Origin: Acidovorax sp.
GTDB taxonomy: Bacteria; Pseudomonadota; Gammaproteobacteria; Burkholderiales; Burkholderiaceae_C
NCBI GenBank assembly: GCA_031277855.1
Contig: JAITLO010000029.1
Coordinates: forward strand, 1 to 64,000
Direction of reading: 5' to 3'
Length of the DNA: 64,000 nt
Positions within the stretch are counted from its first letter, which is position 1. Each line of letters begins with the position of its first letter. The notes beneath the pieces were generated by a model, which had not been told where the DNA came from, searched no databases, and was given only the letters and a program-made list of their open reading frames with translations. Below are positions 55,976-63,786 of the stretch, one piece after another. The position numbers and the translations under genes were made by a program.

Positions 55976-58095
55976 TCACCCAGCCCCAGGCCTGGCAGCC
56001 GCTGCGTGAGGAACTGGACTTGTTGGCAGGGCCGGTGTTGGCCGATGGTCAGCCCAGTTGGACTTTGCATGACCCGGTGCGCAATCTGTTTTTTCAGCTG
56101 GATTGGGCCAGCTTTGAAGTGCTGCGCCGCTGGCATATGGCCAATGCCCAGGCCATTGCCCGTGACATTGAGGCCCATACCACCTTGCATATGGGCGCTG
56201 CCGATGTAGAGGTGTTGCAGCAGTTTTTGCAGGGCAATGAGTTGCTGCAACCCCCGTTGCATGGCGCTTCGGCACTGGATGCGCAGCGGCAGCGCCGGCG
56301 TGCGGGCTGGTCGCAGTGGTTGCTGCACAACTACCTGTTTTTTCGGGTGCCACTGCTGCGACCGGACCGTTGGCTGGCACGCTGGGCGCCGCGCCTGGAT
56401 TTTTTGTTTCGCCCCGGCTTTTGGTGGCTGACGCTGGTCGTATTTCTCTGGGGGCTGTGGGGCGTTGCCCGTTCCTGGGAGGTGTTTCATGCCACCTTGG
56501 TAGACATGTGGAGCCTGCAGGGCATGCTGGCCTATGGTGTCACGCTGGTGGGTGTGAAGTGTCTGCATGAGGTGGGGCATGGCATTACCGCCAAACGCTA
56601 TGGCTGCAAGGTGCCGGCCATGGGCGTGGCTTTTTTGGTGCTGTGGCCGGTAGCCTATACCGATACCAATGAAGTCTGGAAGCTGACGCGCCGCGACCAG
56701 CGCCTGAAAGTGGCTGCAGCCGGCATCACCACCGAGCTCTTGATTGCCGTATGGGCCTTGTGGGCCTGGCTGTGGCTGCCCGAGGGCTGGCCCAAGTCCT
56801 CGGCGTTTTTGCTGGCCACCACCACCTGGGTCAGTACGGTGTTGATCAATGCCAGCCCCTTCATGCGGTTTGACGGCTATTTTCTGCTGTCCGACTATTT
56901 GCAACTGCCCAATTTGCACAGCCGTGCATTTGCCCTGGCACGCTGGGATTTACGTGAGCGGCTGTTTGCACTGGGCGAAGCCCCTCCCGAACACTTTGCG
57001 CCCATGCGCCAGCGCCTGCTGATTGTTTTTGCCTGGGCCACCTGGATGTATCGCCTGGTGCTGTTCCTGGGGATTGCGGCCCTGGTCTACCACTTCTTTA
57101 TCAAGGCAGTGGGCATTTTGCTTTTTGGAGTTGAGATCGTGTGGTTCATCGCCAAGCCTGTATGGTCGGAGTTGAAAGCCTGGCGCGAGCGTGGGGCGCA
57201 GATTGCGCACAGCCGGCGCGCACGGCGCAGTGCGCTGTTAGCAGGCGGGCTGCTGGGATTGCTGGTCATGCCCTGGCCGGTGCCGGTGCTCAGCAGCGGC
57301 ATGCTGCAGGCCAGCACGCAGTGGCAGTTGCATGCGCCCGAGGCCGCGCAACTGGTGCACCAGCCCTTGGCAGAAGGCAGCCAGGTGCAGGTGGCCGCCC
57401 CGCTGTTTGTGCTTGCGTCACCAGCACTGCAGGCTGCTGCCTTGCAGAACCAAGCGAGGCTGCAACAACTGGCGCAACAGGCGGCCGCAGCCGGTATGGA
57501 TGGGGAGTTGCGCCGCGACTGGCAGGTATGGCAAGAGCGGCAGGCCGAGGCCTTGGCCCAGCAGGCGGCACTGGACACCGACGCTGGACGCTATTTGCTG
57601 CAGGCCGGTGGCAGCGGCGTGCTGCGCGATGTGGACCCGGATTTGCAAGCCGGCGCATGGCTGGCCCGCAGGGAACTGCTGGGGCGTGTGGTGGACATGC
57701 AGGCCCTGGAGGTGGTGGCCTATGTAGAGGAGCAGGCGCTACACCGCATACGGCCGGGCGATAGCGGCTTGTTCATCACCGAAGGATCTGGCAGCAAGAC
57801 CCTGGCCTTGCGCGTGCGCAGCATCGACCAAGATGCCAGCCGCAGCTTGAATGAAGGCGCACTGGCTGCACCGGCCGGCGGCAATGTGCCGGTGCGCGCC
57901 ATGCAACAAGTGCTGTATCCGGAGCAGCCGGTGTACCGCGTGGTGCTGGATGTGGCGCCGGGTGAGGCGTTGCCCACCTGGGCTGGCCAGCACCGCTGGC
58001 GTGGCCGGGTCAGCATACGGGGGCGCTGGGAGGCTCCCGGTGCGCAGTTTGTGCGCAGCGCCGCCAGCGTGTTCTGGCGCGAGGCGGGCTTTTAG
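55972..58095 (+). CDS. M50-type membrane metalloprotease fused to an adaptor domain, with a PqqD/RRE-like N-terminus
   Basis: A 707-residue multi-membrane protein starting with GTG inside the previous stop. Residues 30-95 (DPVRNLFFQLDWASFEVL, AIARDIEAHTT, VLQQFLQGNELL) have the pattern of PqqD-type peptide-recognition folds. The membrane part (150-400) has the zinc site HEVGH (199-203) and a distal Asp301 in ASPFMRFDGY, as in site-2-protease/M50 families and 'putative peptide zinc metalloproteases'. A last helix (421-440) leads to a periplasmic HlyD-like adaptor (445-700). It probably processes or hands over the giant protein; protease activity on it is inferred. Confidence 0.88.
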   Translation: MITQPQAWQPLREELDLLAGPVLADGQPSWTLHDPVRNLFFQLDWASFEVLRRWHMANAQAIARDIEAHTTLHMGAADVEVLQQFLQGNELLQPPLHGASALDAQRQRRRAGWSQWLLHNYLFFRVPLLRPDRWLARWAPRLDFLFRPGFWWLTLVVFLWGLWGVARSWEVFHATLVDMWSLQGMLAYGVTLVGVKCLHEVGHGITAKRYGCKVPAMGVAFLVLWPVAYTDTNEVWKLTRRDQRLKVAAAGITTELLIAVWALWAWLWLPEGWPKSSAFLLATTTWVSTVLINASPFMRFDGYFLLSDYLQLPNLHSRAFALARWDLRERLFALGEAPPEHFAPMRQRLLIVFAWATWMYRLVLFLGIAALVYHFFIKAVGILLFGVEIVWFIAKPVWSELKAWRERGAQIAHSRRARRSALLAGGLLGLLVMPWPVPVLSSGMLQASTQWQLHAPEAAQLVHQPLAEGSQVQVAAPLFVLASPALQAAALQNQARLQQLAQQAAAAGMDGELRRDWQVWQERQAEALAQQAALDTDAGRYLLQAGGSGVLRDVDPDLQAGAWLARRELLGRVVDMQALEVVAYVEEQALHRIRPGDSGLFITEGSGSKTLALRVRSIDQDASRSLNEGALAAPAGGNVPVRAMQQVLYPEQPVYRVVLDVAPGEALPTWAGQHRWRGRVSIRGRWEAPGAQFVRSAASVFWREAGF

Positions 58096-58097
58096 AA

Positions 58098-58213
58098 CCA
58101 CTCACACAAGCCTCGATACGTCGTTGCTCAGCCTTGTCGTACGAGGTGTACTGCCTACGGCCTCACGCCTCGTCTCGACCGCAAACCTACGGTTTGCTGG
58201 CTCGTGTGAGCGG
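58098..58213. repeat. Intergenic palindromic repeat, family B, copy 2
   Basis: A 116-bp element starting three bases after the M50 stop. Ends CCACTCACACAAG and (in reverse) CCGCTCACACGAG form the terminal inverted repeat; inner blocks match copy 1 at 9543-9657, and an inner hairpin (GCAAACC TACG GGTTTGC type) lies near the right end. It ends four bases before the stop of the convergent ParB-like gene. Confidence 0.85.
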
Positions 58214-58216
58214 CTC

Positions 58217-59101
58217 TTAAGCTTGCTCGGCCAGCAACTCCTGCAGTGTCTTGACCTGCAGGCGCAGGCGTTCGTTCTCGGCCTCCAGCTCGGTCACGCG
58301 GGCCTGCAGTTCTTCGGCCGACGCGGGGGCTGCGGCTTCTTCCCCACCTTCCTCGGTCATGGGCTTTTCGGCTTTGTCTGCTTTCGGTTTTTTCTTGGCG
58401 TCGCGCACGCGCTTGGCGGCTTGCTTGAGGCCATCGGCACCTTCGGCGGCCACGGCCTGCTGCTCTTCCATGGGCAGGGTGGCGACCACGGCAGCGGCGT
58501 TCAGCGTCAGCTCGCCGGAGCGCACGGCGGCGACCACTTCGGGGGCGGCTTTTTCCTGGATGGTTTCAATCATCTTCACCTGTCCGGCGGACAGGCGCGC
58601 GGCGCGGGCCAGGGCTTCGCGGGTGTCCAGGGCTTGTTCGGGCACCTTGGGCACGCTGGCCAGGGCCTGGGCCACCACGGGGTCGGTGTCACCTTCCCAG
58701 GGCGCTTCGACTGCGGCCTCGCCGGCCTCGGCCTTGGCGGCGTTCACGGCAGCCGCGGCAGCGGCGCGGCGCTCGGCAATGATTTCGCGCTTGCGCAGGG
58801 CCAGCACGCCGCGCTGGAAGTCGGAGACGGAGCGGCGACCCAGGTGCTGGTCGATCATCCACAGGTGGATGTCTTCCATGTTCTTGAAGCGCTCGTTCTG
58901 AATGGTCTTGAAGGGCAGGCCGTGTTTTTGGCAGATGCCAAAGCGGTTGTGGCCGTCCACCAAGATATTGCCCCACAGCACCAGGGCATCGCGGCAGCCT
59001 TCGTCGAGGATGCTGCGCTCCAGCGCCTCGTGCTCGTCGGGGGTCAGGGGGTCGATATAGGCCTTGAGTTCGGGCAGAACCTGGATTTCTTCGGGATTCA
59101 C
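58217..59101 (-). CDS. ParB/Srx-like nuclease-domain protein
   Basis: A 294-residue protein with an N-terminal ParB-N/Srx-like domain: PLTPDEHEALERSILDEGCRDALVLW, then NILVDGHNRFGICQKHGL (the conserved DGHxR loop) and WMIDQHLGRRSVSDFQRG. The middle is Ala/Glu-rich, and the tail forms a leucine-zipper-like coiled coil (ELQARVTELEAENERLRLQVKTL in part). It is not next to parA and lacks the usual ParB arrangement, so a role in chromosome partition is not implied. GTG 59101 is chosen for its AAGGA site; a TTG seven codons upstream is possible. Confidence 0.82.
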   Translation of the reverse strand: MNPEEIQVLPELKAYIDPLTPDEHEALERSILDEGCRDALVLWGNILVDGHNRFGICQKHGLPFKTIQNERFKNMEDIHLWMIDQHLGRRSVSDFQRGVLALRKREIIAERRAAAAAAVNAAKAEAGEAAVEAPWEGDTDPVVAQALASVPKVPEQALDTREALARAARLSAGQVKMIETIQEKAAPEVVAAVRSGELTLNAAAVVATLPMEEQQAVAAEGADGLKQAAKRVRDAKKKPKADKAEKPMTEEGGEEAAAPASAEELQARVTELEAENERLRLQVKTLQELLAEQA

Positions 59102-59130
59102 TTTATTCCTTGTCTTCGGCAAAAAGAGCT

Positions 59131-59150
59131 AAAGGCCCCGCAGGGCCTTT
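59131..59150. terminator. Hairpin between trhP and the ParB-like gene
   Basis: Perfect 8-bp stem AAAGGCCC / GGGCCTTT with a CGCA loop. On the minus strand it is followed after a few bases by CTCTTTTT, so it may end the trhP transcript or attenuate read-through into the ParB-like gene. Its plus-strand flank is a run of A, which is not terminator-like. Confidence 0.5.
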
Positions 59151-59243
59151 AAAAAAACAGGAGCATACCTAGCCTGTATGCCGTGGTCTTTAGATGAATT
59201 TCATACTGAAAACCGCAGTGTACCGGCGTGGATAGCTATGGTT

Positions 59244-60626
59244 TTACGCTTGCTCGGGCTGCAGCAAGCGGGCGATCAGCGCCCCTTCCCATGGCCCTTC
59301 CAGGGGCACGCGTACGCGGATGGGGTTGCCCTGGGCCACTTGCACCGATTCGCCTTCCAGATTGAACATCTGCGTGAGCTTGACGGTGCGGTTGCCGCTG
59401 GGGTGGATGACCTCTATGGTATCGCCGACGGCAAAACGGTTCATGGTTTCGATTTCCACCATGCCGTTGTCGTAGCCGCGCACCTGGCCGACAAAGTGAC
59501 TGCGCTGCAGCACCGAGGTACCGGTTTCGTAGTTCTGGTAGTCGTTGGCGGGGCGACGCTCCAGCAGGCCGCCGGTGTAGCCACGGTTGGCCAGGCCTTC
59601 GAGCTCGGTGATCAGGTGGGGGTTGAAGGGGCGGCCGGCTGCAGCGTCATCGATGGCGCGGCGGTAGGTTTGCGCGGTGCGGGCCACGTAGTACAGGCTC
59701 TTGGTGCGGCCCTCGATCTTCAGCGAATCCACACCGATCTTGGTCAGGCGCTCCACATGCTCGATGGCGCGCAAGTCCTTGGAGTTCATGATGTAGGTGC
59801 CATGCTCATCTTCCATGATGGGCATCATCTCGCCGGGCCGGCCTTTTTCTTCCAGCAGGTAGATGGCATCGGCCTTGGGGTGGCGCTTTTGGTCGCCGCA
59901 GGTGCTGGTGAACTGGTTGTCCAGATCGTTTTTGGCGTCTTCAAAGTTGAAGCCAGCTTCCATGCTCTGGCCCAGGGCCTCGCCGGTGTTGGGGTCGACG
60001 GCGGCGTTGTGGGTTTTGTAGTCCCAGCGGCAGGCATTGGTGCACGTGCCCTGGTTGGGGTCGCGGCGGTTGAAGTAGCCCGAGAGCAGGCAGCGGCCGG
60101 AGTAGGCAATGCACAGCGCGCCGTGCACAAACACTTCCAATTCCATGTCGGGGCATTCCTGGCGGATTTTTTCGATCTCGTCCAGGCTCAGCTCGCGCGA
60201 GAGGATGATGCGCTCCACGCCCATCTTCTGCCAGAACTTGACGGTGGCGTAGTTGGTGGTGTTGGCCTGCACCGAGAGGTGAATCACCGCTTCTGGCCAT
60301 TTTTCCTTGACCATCATGATCAGGCCGGGGTCGGCCATGATCAGCGCGTCGGGCTTCATCTCGATGATGGGCTCGATGTCACGCAGATAGGTGCGGATCT
60401 TGTCGTTGTGCGCAATGACGTTGCTGGTCAGAAAGAATTTTTTGCCACGCTGGTGCGCCTCTTGGATGCCTTGGGCGATCTGCTCCAGACGGAACTCGTT
60501 GTTGCGCGCGCGCAGGGAGTAGCGCGGCTGGCCGGCGTAGACGGCATCGGCACCAAAGTCATAGGCAGCGCGCATCTTGTCGAGCGAGCCGGCCGGCAGC
60601 AGCAGTTCGGGGGCTTTGAGGGTCAT
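59244..60626 (-). CDS. trhP: tRNA 5-hydroxyuridine formation protein TrhP (U32 peptidase family, YegQ)
   Basis: A 460-residue U32-family protein needed for prephenate-dependent hydroxylation of U34 in tRNA. Recognised by PELLLPAGSLDKMRAAYDFGADAVYAG in parts, the MELEVFVHGALCIAYSGRCLLSGYFNRRDPNQG region (in parts) with its iron-sulfur cysteines, and LRAIEHVERLTKIGVDSLKIEGR in parts. Length fits YegQ/TrhP rather than the shorter UbiU/UbiV paralogues. It stands alone between a family A repeat upstream and a hairpin downstream. Confidence 0.92.
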   Translation of the reverse strand: MTLKAPELLLPAGSLDKMRAAYDFGADAVYAGQPRYSLRARNNEFRLEQIAQGIQEAHQRGKKFFLTSNVIAHNDKIRTYLRDIEPIIEMKPDALIMADPGLIMMVKEKWPEAVIHLSVQANTTNYATVKFWQKMGVERIILSRELSLDEIEKIRQECPDMELEVFVHGALCIAYSGRCLLSGYFNRRDPNQGTCTNACRWDYKTHNAAVDPNTGEALGQSMEAGFNFEDAKNDLDNQFTSTCGDQKRHPKADAIYLLEEKGRPGEMMPIMEDEHGTYIMNSKDLRAIEHVERLTKIGVDSLKIEGRTKSLYYVARTAQTYRRAIDDAAAGRPFNPHLITELEGLANRGYTGGLLERRPANDYQNYETGTSVLQRSHFVGQVRGYDNGMVEIETMNRFAVGDTIEVIHPSGNRTVKLTQMFNLEGESVQVAQGNPIRVRVPLEGPWEGALIARLLQPEQA

Positions 60627-60655
60627 GATGGGGCGTATTCTCCTAGAAGTTGGAT

Positions 60656-60756
60656 GACCCCCTGAGCGGCGATGCCGCTTCCCCCTAGAAGGGGGACGAC
60701 AGCATCGCTGCGGGGCGGCCCTTGCTCGCTGTCCCTGGCTTGGATGGCGTCAGTTT
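60656..60756 (+). repeat. Dispersed intergenic repeat, family A, copy 6
   Basis: A compact copy: GACCCCCTGAGCGG, a short middle, AAGGGGGACGACAGCATCG, CTGCGGGGCGGCCCTTGCTC, GCTGTCCCTGG and a GCGTCAGTTTTA end. It lies upstream of the trhP start and downstream of the LysR stop; the rest of the gap (60757-60881) shows no gene. Confidence 0.85.
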
Positions 60757-60881
60757 TATAGGCAGTGAGCGGTACTGAGTTGGTCGCAGCCCATGGTATC
60801 TCCATGGGCACTTCAGGGGTGGATTCGTAAGAGGCATAGGCTCACCGTCCCCGGGATACCAGGGGCACAGGTCATAGGTGC

Positions 60882-61778
60882 TCAGGCAGTCTGGGCTTGT
60901 GCCTGCAGGTGTTCTAACAACAACTGGGCGTGGGCTGGCAGTTGCACACCGGGCCGGGTGCACAGCAGCAGCTGGCGCTGGGCCCAGGCGTCTTGCAGGG
61001 CAATGGCGCGAGCGCCGCTGCGGCTGGCGTGGCGGCGGGCGGCAGAGGCGGGCAGCACGGCCACGCCGGCGCCCTGGCCCACCAGTTGGCAGATGCTGTC
61101 GAACTGCTGCAGCTGTACCCGCCAGCGCAGCGGCCGGCCCAGGAGCGTGGCCTGCTTTTGCACCAGGGCCTGCAGGGCCGAGCCGCGTGGCAGGCCAATC
61201 CAGTCTTCGGTGAGCAGCTCCGAAAGCCGCAGCGATACACGCCGTACCAGCGTGTGAGCGGCCGGTAAAACCACCACCAGCGGGTCGGGTCGCCAGGGCC
61301 TGGCGTCCAGGCCGCTGGCATCCACGGCATCGCAGGCGATGCCGATATCGCACAGGCCTTGGCGCAGCCCGTCCATCACGGCCTCGCTGCGGTGTTCCTG
61401 CAGCTCCAGGGCCACGCGGGGCTGGGCCTGCAAAAAACCGGCCACGGCCAGCGGCAGATGCTCGGCCACGGCCGAGGTGTTGCCACGCAAGCGCACCTGG
61501 CCGGCCAGACCATTGCCGAAGTCGGCCAGATCGCCGCGCAGCTGCTCCATTTGCTGCAGCACCTGGCGCGCATGCAGGCCCAGGGAGTGGCCGGCCGCCG
61601 TGGGGCGCACGCCACGCGCGCCGCGCTCCAGCAGCGGTGCGCCCAATTGGGCCTCCATGCCGCGCACCCGCTCGCTGGCCGAGGCCAGTGTCATATGTGA
61701 CAAGCCTGCCGCGGCCGTCAGCGTGCCGCTGTCCAGGATGTGGACGAACAGTTGCAAATCGGTGAGGTCAAAGCGCAT
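60882..61778 (-). CDS. LysR-family transcriptional regulator
   Basis: A 298-residue LysR regulator with an N-terminal helix-turn-helix (LQLFVHILDSGTLTAAAGLS, then TLASASERVRGMEAQLGAPLLERG in parts) and a normal effector domain. It is divergent from a TauE/SafE permease gene with 221 bases between them, a pairing often seen; it probably controls that exporter. A 16-base inverted repeat at 61861-61876 is a candidate binding site. Confidence 0.92.
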   Translation of the reverse strand: MRFDLTDLQLFVHILDSGTLTAAAGLSHMTLASASERVRGMEAQLGAPLLERGARGVRPTAAGHSLGLHARQVLQQMEQLRGDLADFGNGLAGQVRLRGNTSAVAEHLPLAVAGFLQAQPRVALELQEHRSEAVMDGLRQGLCDIGIACDAVDASGLDARPWRPDPLVVVLPAAHTLVRRVSLRLSELLTEDWIGLPRGSALQALVQKQATLLGRPLRWRVQLQQFDSICQLVGQGAGVAVLPASAARRHASRSGARAIALQDAWAQRQLLLCTRPGVQLPAHAQLLLEHLQAQAQTA

Positions 61779-61860
61779 GGCGGGTTTTCAGGGCAGGGGC
61801 AAGAGGGTTGGGGTGATGGCTCAGGTAGAGCCTGAGTCTGTCTGCAGTACTTCCGCATTG

Positions 61861-61876
61861 TGCATCTAGAGATGCA
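61861..61876. promoter_or_regulatory. Candidate LysR operator
   Basis: TGCATCT-AG-AGATGCA, a perfect 7-bp dyad, between the divergent LysR and TauE/SafE genes and next to an AT-rich stretch (61875-61915) that could be the promoter. Confidence 0.5.
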
Positions 61877-61999
61877 AGCAGAAAAATAAAGCACTGCTTG
61901 GATAAATTTAGGAGTGTTGCAGATGGTAAAGGTTCAGTTTGAAACGAAGGCTTACAGTGATGCCGTGCGGCGATGCCTGTCTGCGTGTGGAGCGTTGGC

Positions 62000-62767
62000 A
62001 TGAGCGCCGATTTCCCTGTGCTGGCGTGGCCGCTGTTGGCGGCGGCAGCGGTGTTTGCCCTGGCTGGCGTGGTCAAAGGTGTGGTAGGTCTGGGGCTGCC
62101 CACGGTGTCCATGGCGCTGCTGGCGCTGTTCATGTCCACGGGCCAGGCGGCGGCCTGGTTGCTGCTGCCCTCGCTGGTGACGAATCTGCTGCAGATGCGG
62201 CCCATGGGGCAGTTGGGGCCGGTGTGGCGCCTGCTGTGGCCCATGCAGCTGGGCGTGGTGGTGGGCACCTTGGGCGGGATCTGGTATTGGGGGCCGCTGG
62301 GTGAGATGGCTGCTGCCCGCCAACTGCTGGGGGCGGCGCTGCTGGTCTATGCCCTGTGGGGCTTGTGGGGGCGCAGCATCACGGTTGCGGCCCGCCACCA
62401 ACGCTGGCTGGGGGCCGTGGTGGGCCTTGTGACGGGCGCCATCACCGCTTTGACCGGGGTGTTTGTGATGCCGGGCGTGCCCTATCTGCAGGCACTGCAA
62501 CTGCCGCGCGCGGCGCTGATGCAGGCCATGGGCCTGAACTTCACGGTCTCCACCCTGGCGCTGGGCCTGGGGCTGAGTGGGCTGGCCGGTGGCAGCACCC
62601 AGCTGAATGCCACGGCGCTCTGGGCCTCCGCCGTCATGCTGGTGCCGGTGCTGCTGGGCATGCGCTGGGGAGAGCGGCTGCGAGAGCGCTTGTCTGCAGC
62701 CATGTTCAAGCGGGTGTTGATGCTCAGCCTGCTGGCTCTGGGCAGCTATATGTTGTGCATGGCATGA
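62000..62767 (+). CDS. TauE/SafE-family sulfite or organic anion exporter
   Basis: A 255-residue inner-membrane permease with about eight hydrophobic helices. Family features are the two half-repeats: FALAGVVKGVVGLGLPTVSM in the first and AVVGLVTGAITALTGVFVMPGVPYLQAL in the second (in parts). Members export sulfite, sulfoacetate or other small anions. ATG 62000 has GGAG seven bases upstream and is chosen over upstream codons. Probably controlled by the divergent LysR protein. Confidence 0.88.
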   Translation: MSADFPVLAWPLLAAAAVFALAGVVKGVVGLGLPTVSMALLALFMSTGQAAAWLLLPSLVTNLLQMRPMGQLGPVWRLLWPMQLGVVVGTLGGIWYWGPLGEMAAARQLLGAALLVYALWGLWGRSITVAARHQRWLGAVVGLVTGAITALTGVFVMPGVPYLQALQLPRAALMQAMGLNFTVSTLALGLGLSGLAGGSTQLNATALWASAVMLVPVLLGMRWGERLRERLSAAMFKRVLMLSLLALGSYMLCMA

Positions 62768-62832
62768 CGGTTTGGCTTGCAGCACGCGCAAGCCACACTA
62801 TTTGAAGTGTGGGCAGGCGTAAAAGGCCGTGT

Positions 62833-63786
62833 TCAGACCGTGCGGGTATGGGCGGCGGAAAAGCCGAAATTCGCCTTGGCCTTGGTGCTGAGGCCCAAAG
62901 ATCGGGGGCCTGAGCTCAAATCCGCGCAGATGTCTTCCAGACTACGCCTGGGGTTTTGCAGCAGCAGTTCCACGCTGCGCATCAGGGCCGCGGGGCGAGC
63001 ACCCAACTGGGTAAAGCAGCGAAATACCTGCTCTGTATCCAGCTCCATGCCCATGACGGTATTGACCTTGGTGCACAGCTGACGAATGAAGGGGCGGTCC
63101 AGGCGAGGCAGCTCATGGATGGAGGCGCCTTCGGAATACAGCGGTGCCTTGGGATTTTTAAACACCAGGCCCCAGCGGGTGATGTTGTGGCTGGCGTATA
63201 CCGGCCACATATGAGAGCGATGTTCCATGATCACCCCGCGCAGACATTGGGCGACTCGGACCGCGTCGGCATCACGTGCCAGCTCATGGGCATGGTCTAC
63301 CAATAACAGCAGGCGCCGCTCCTTGACGATATCCACCAGCAGCGTTTCCAGTTTCTGAATCTGTGATTCCAGTTGCTCGAGGCTGCAAGCCATCTGGGCC
63401 GGATTTTGAGGGGCCGGCAAAGGCGCAGGAGGAGGATTTTTTCGACTCACCAGGGTTTTGAGGAGCTTCCATCCCATTTGACTGAAAGAGCTGCCGCTGG
63501 CGATGGATTCTATGGCGAGGATAAAGGCCTGGCTGGCAGGGATTTGGGGGTTGGATAAATCGACATAGGCCACCAGAAAATCCTGGGAAATTGCCAGTGG
63601 CGCCATGTCTTTGAGTAAAAACGTACTCAGCCCGGTCCCAGGTTCCGCATGGATGGTGGTCGATAGCATGACCCCTGTGAAAAGGGTCTTGATATAGTTT
63701 TGCGCCACGATTTCGCGCTCAAAATGCCAGCCACTGATGCCAATGTCAAAGGGCTGCCCTTTAGGGGAGAAGATTCCTTTTTCCAT
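62833..63786 (-). CDS. P-loop ATPase-like protein with a degenerate Walker A motif
   Basis: A 317-residue protein resembling ORC/TniB-like AAA ATPases by layout: an N-terminal region, a P-loop position, a Walker B-like strand RLLLLVDHAHE, a SHNITRWG sensor-like segment and a C-terminal helical part (GARPAALMRSVELLL). The P-loop reads AEPGTGLST: the first Gly is Ala and the essential Lys is Leu, so normal nucleotide binding is doubtful. A Gln/Glu-rich helix (LEQLESQIQKLETLL) lies in the middle. The start is uncertain: ATG 63786 is used, TTG 63849 would add 21 residues, and neither has a good ribosome site. Function unknown. Confidence 0.75.
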   Translation of the reverse strand: MEKGIFSPKGQPFDIGISGWHFEREIVAQNYIKTLFTGVMLSTTIHAEPGTGLSTFLLKDMAPLAISQDFLVAYVDLSNPQIPASQAFILAIESIASGSSFSQMGWKLLKTLVSRKNPPPAPLPAPQNPAQMACSLEQLESQIQKLETLLVDIVKERRLLLLVDHAHELARDADAVRVAQCLRGVIMEHRSHMWPVYASHNITRWGLVFKNPKAPLYSEGASIHELPRLDRPFIRQLCTKVNTVMGMELDTEQVFRCFTQLGARPAALMRSVELLLQNPRRSLEDICADLSSGPRSLGLSTKAKANFGFSAAHTRTV

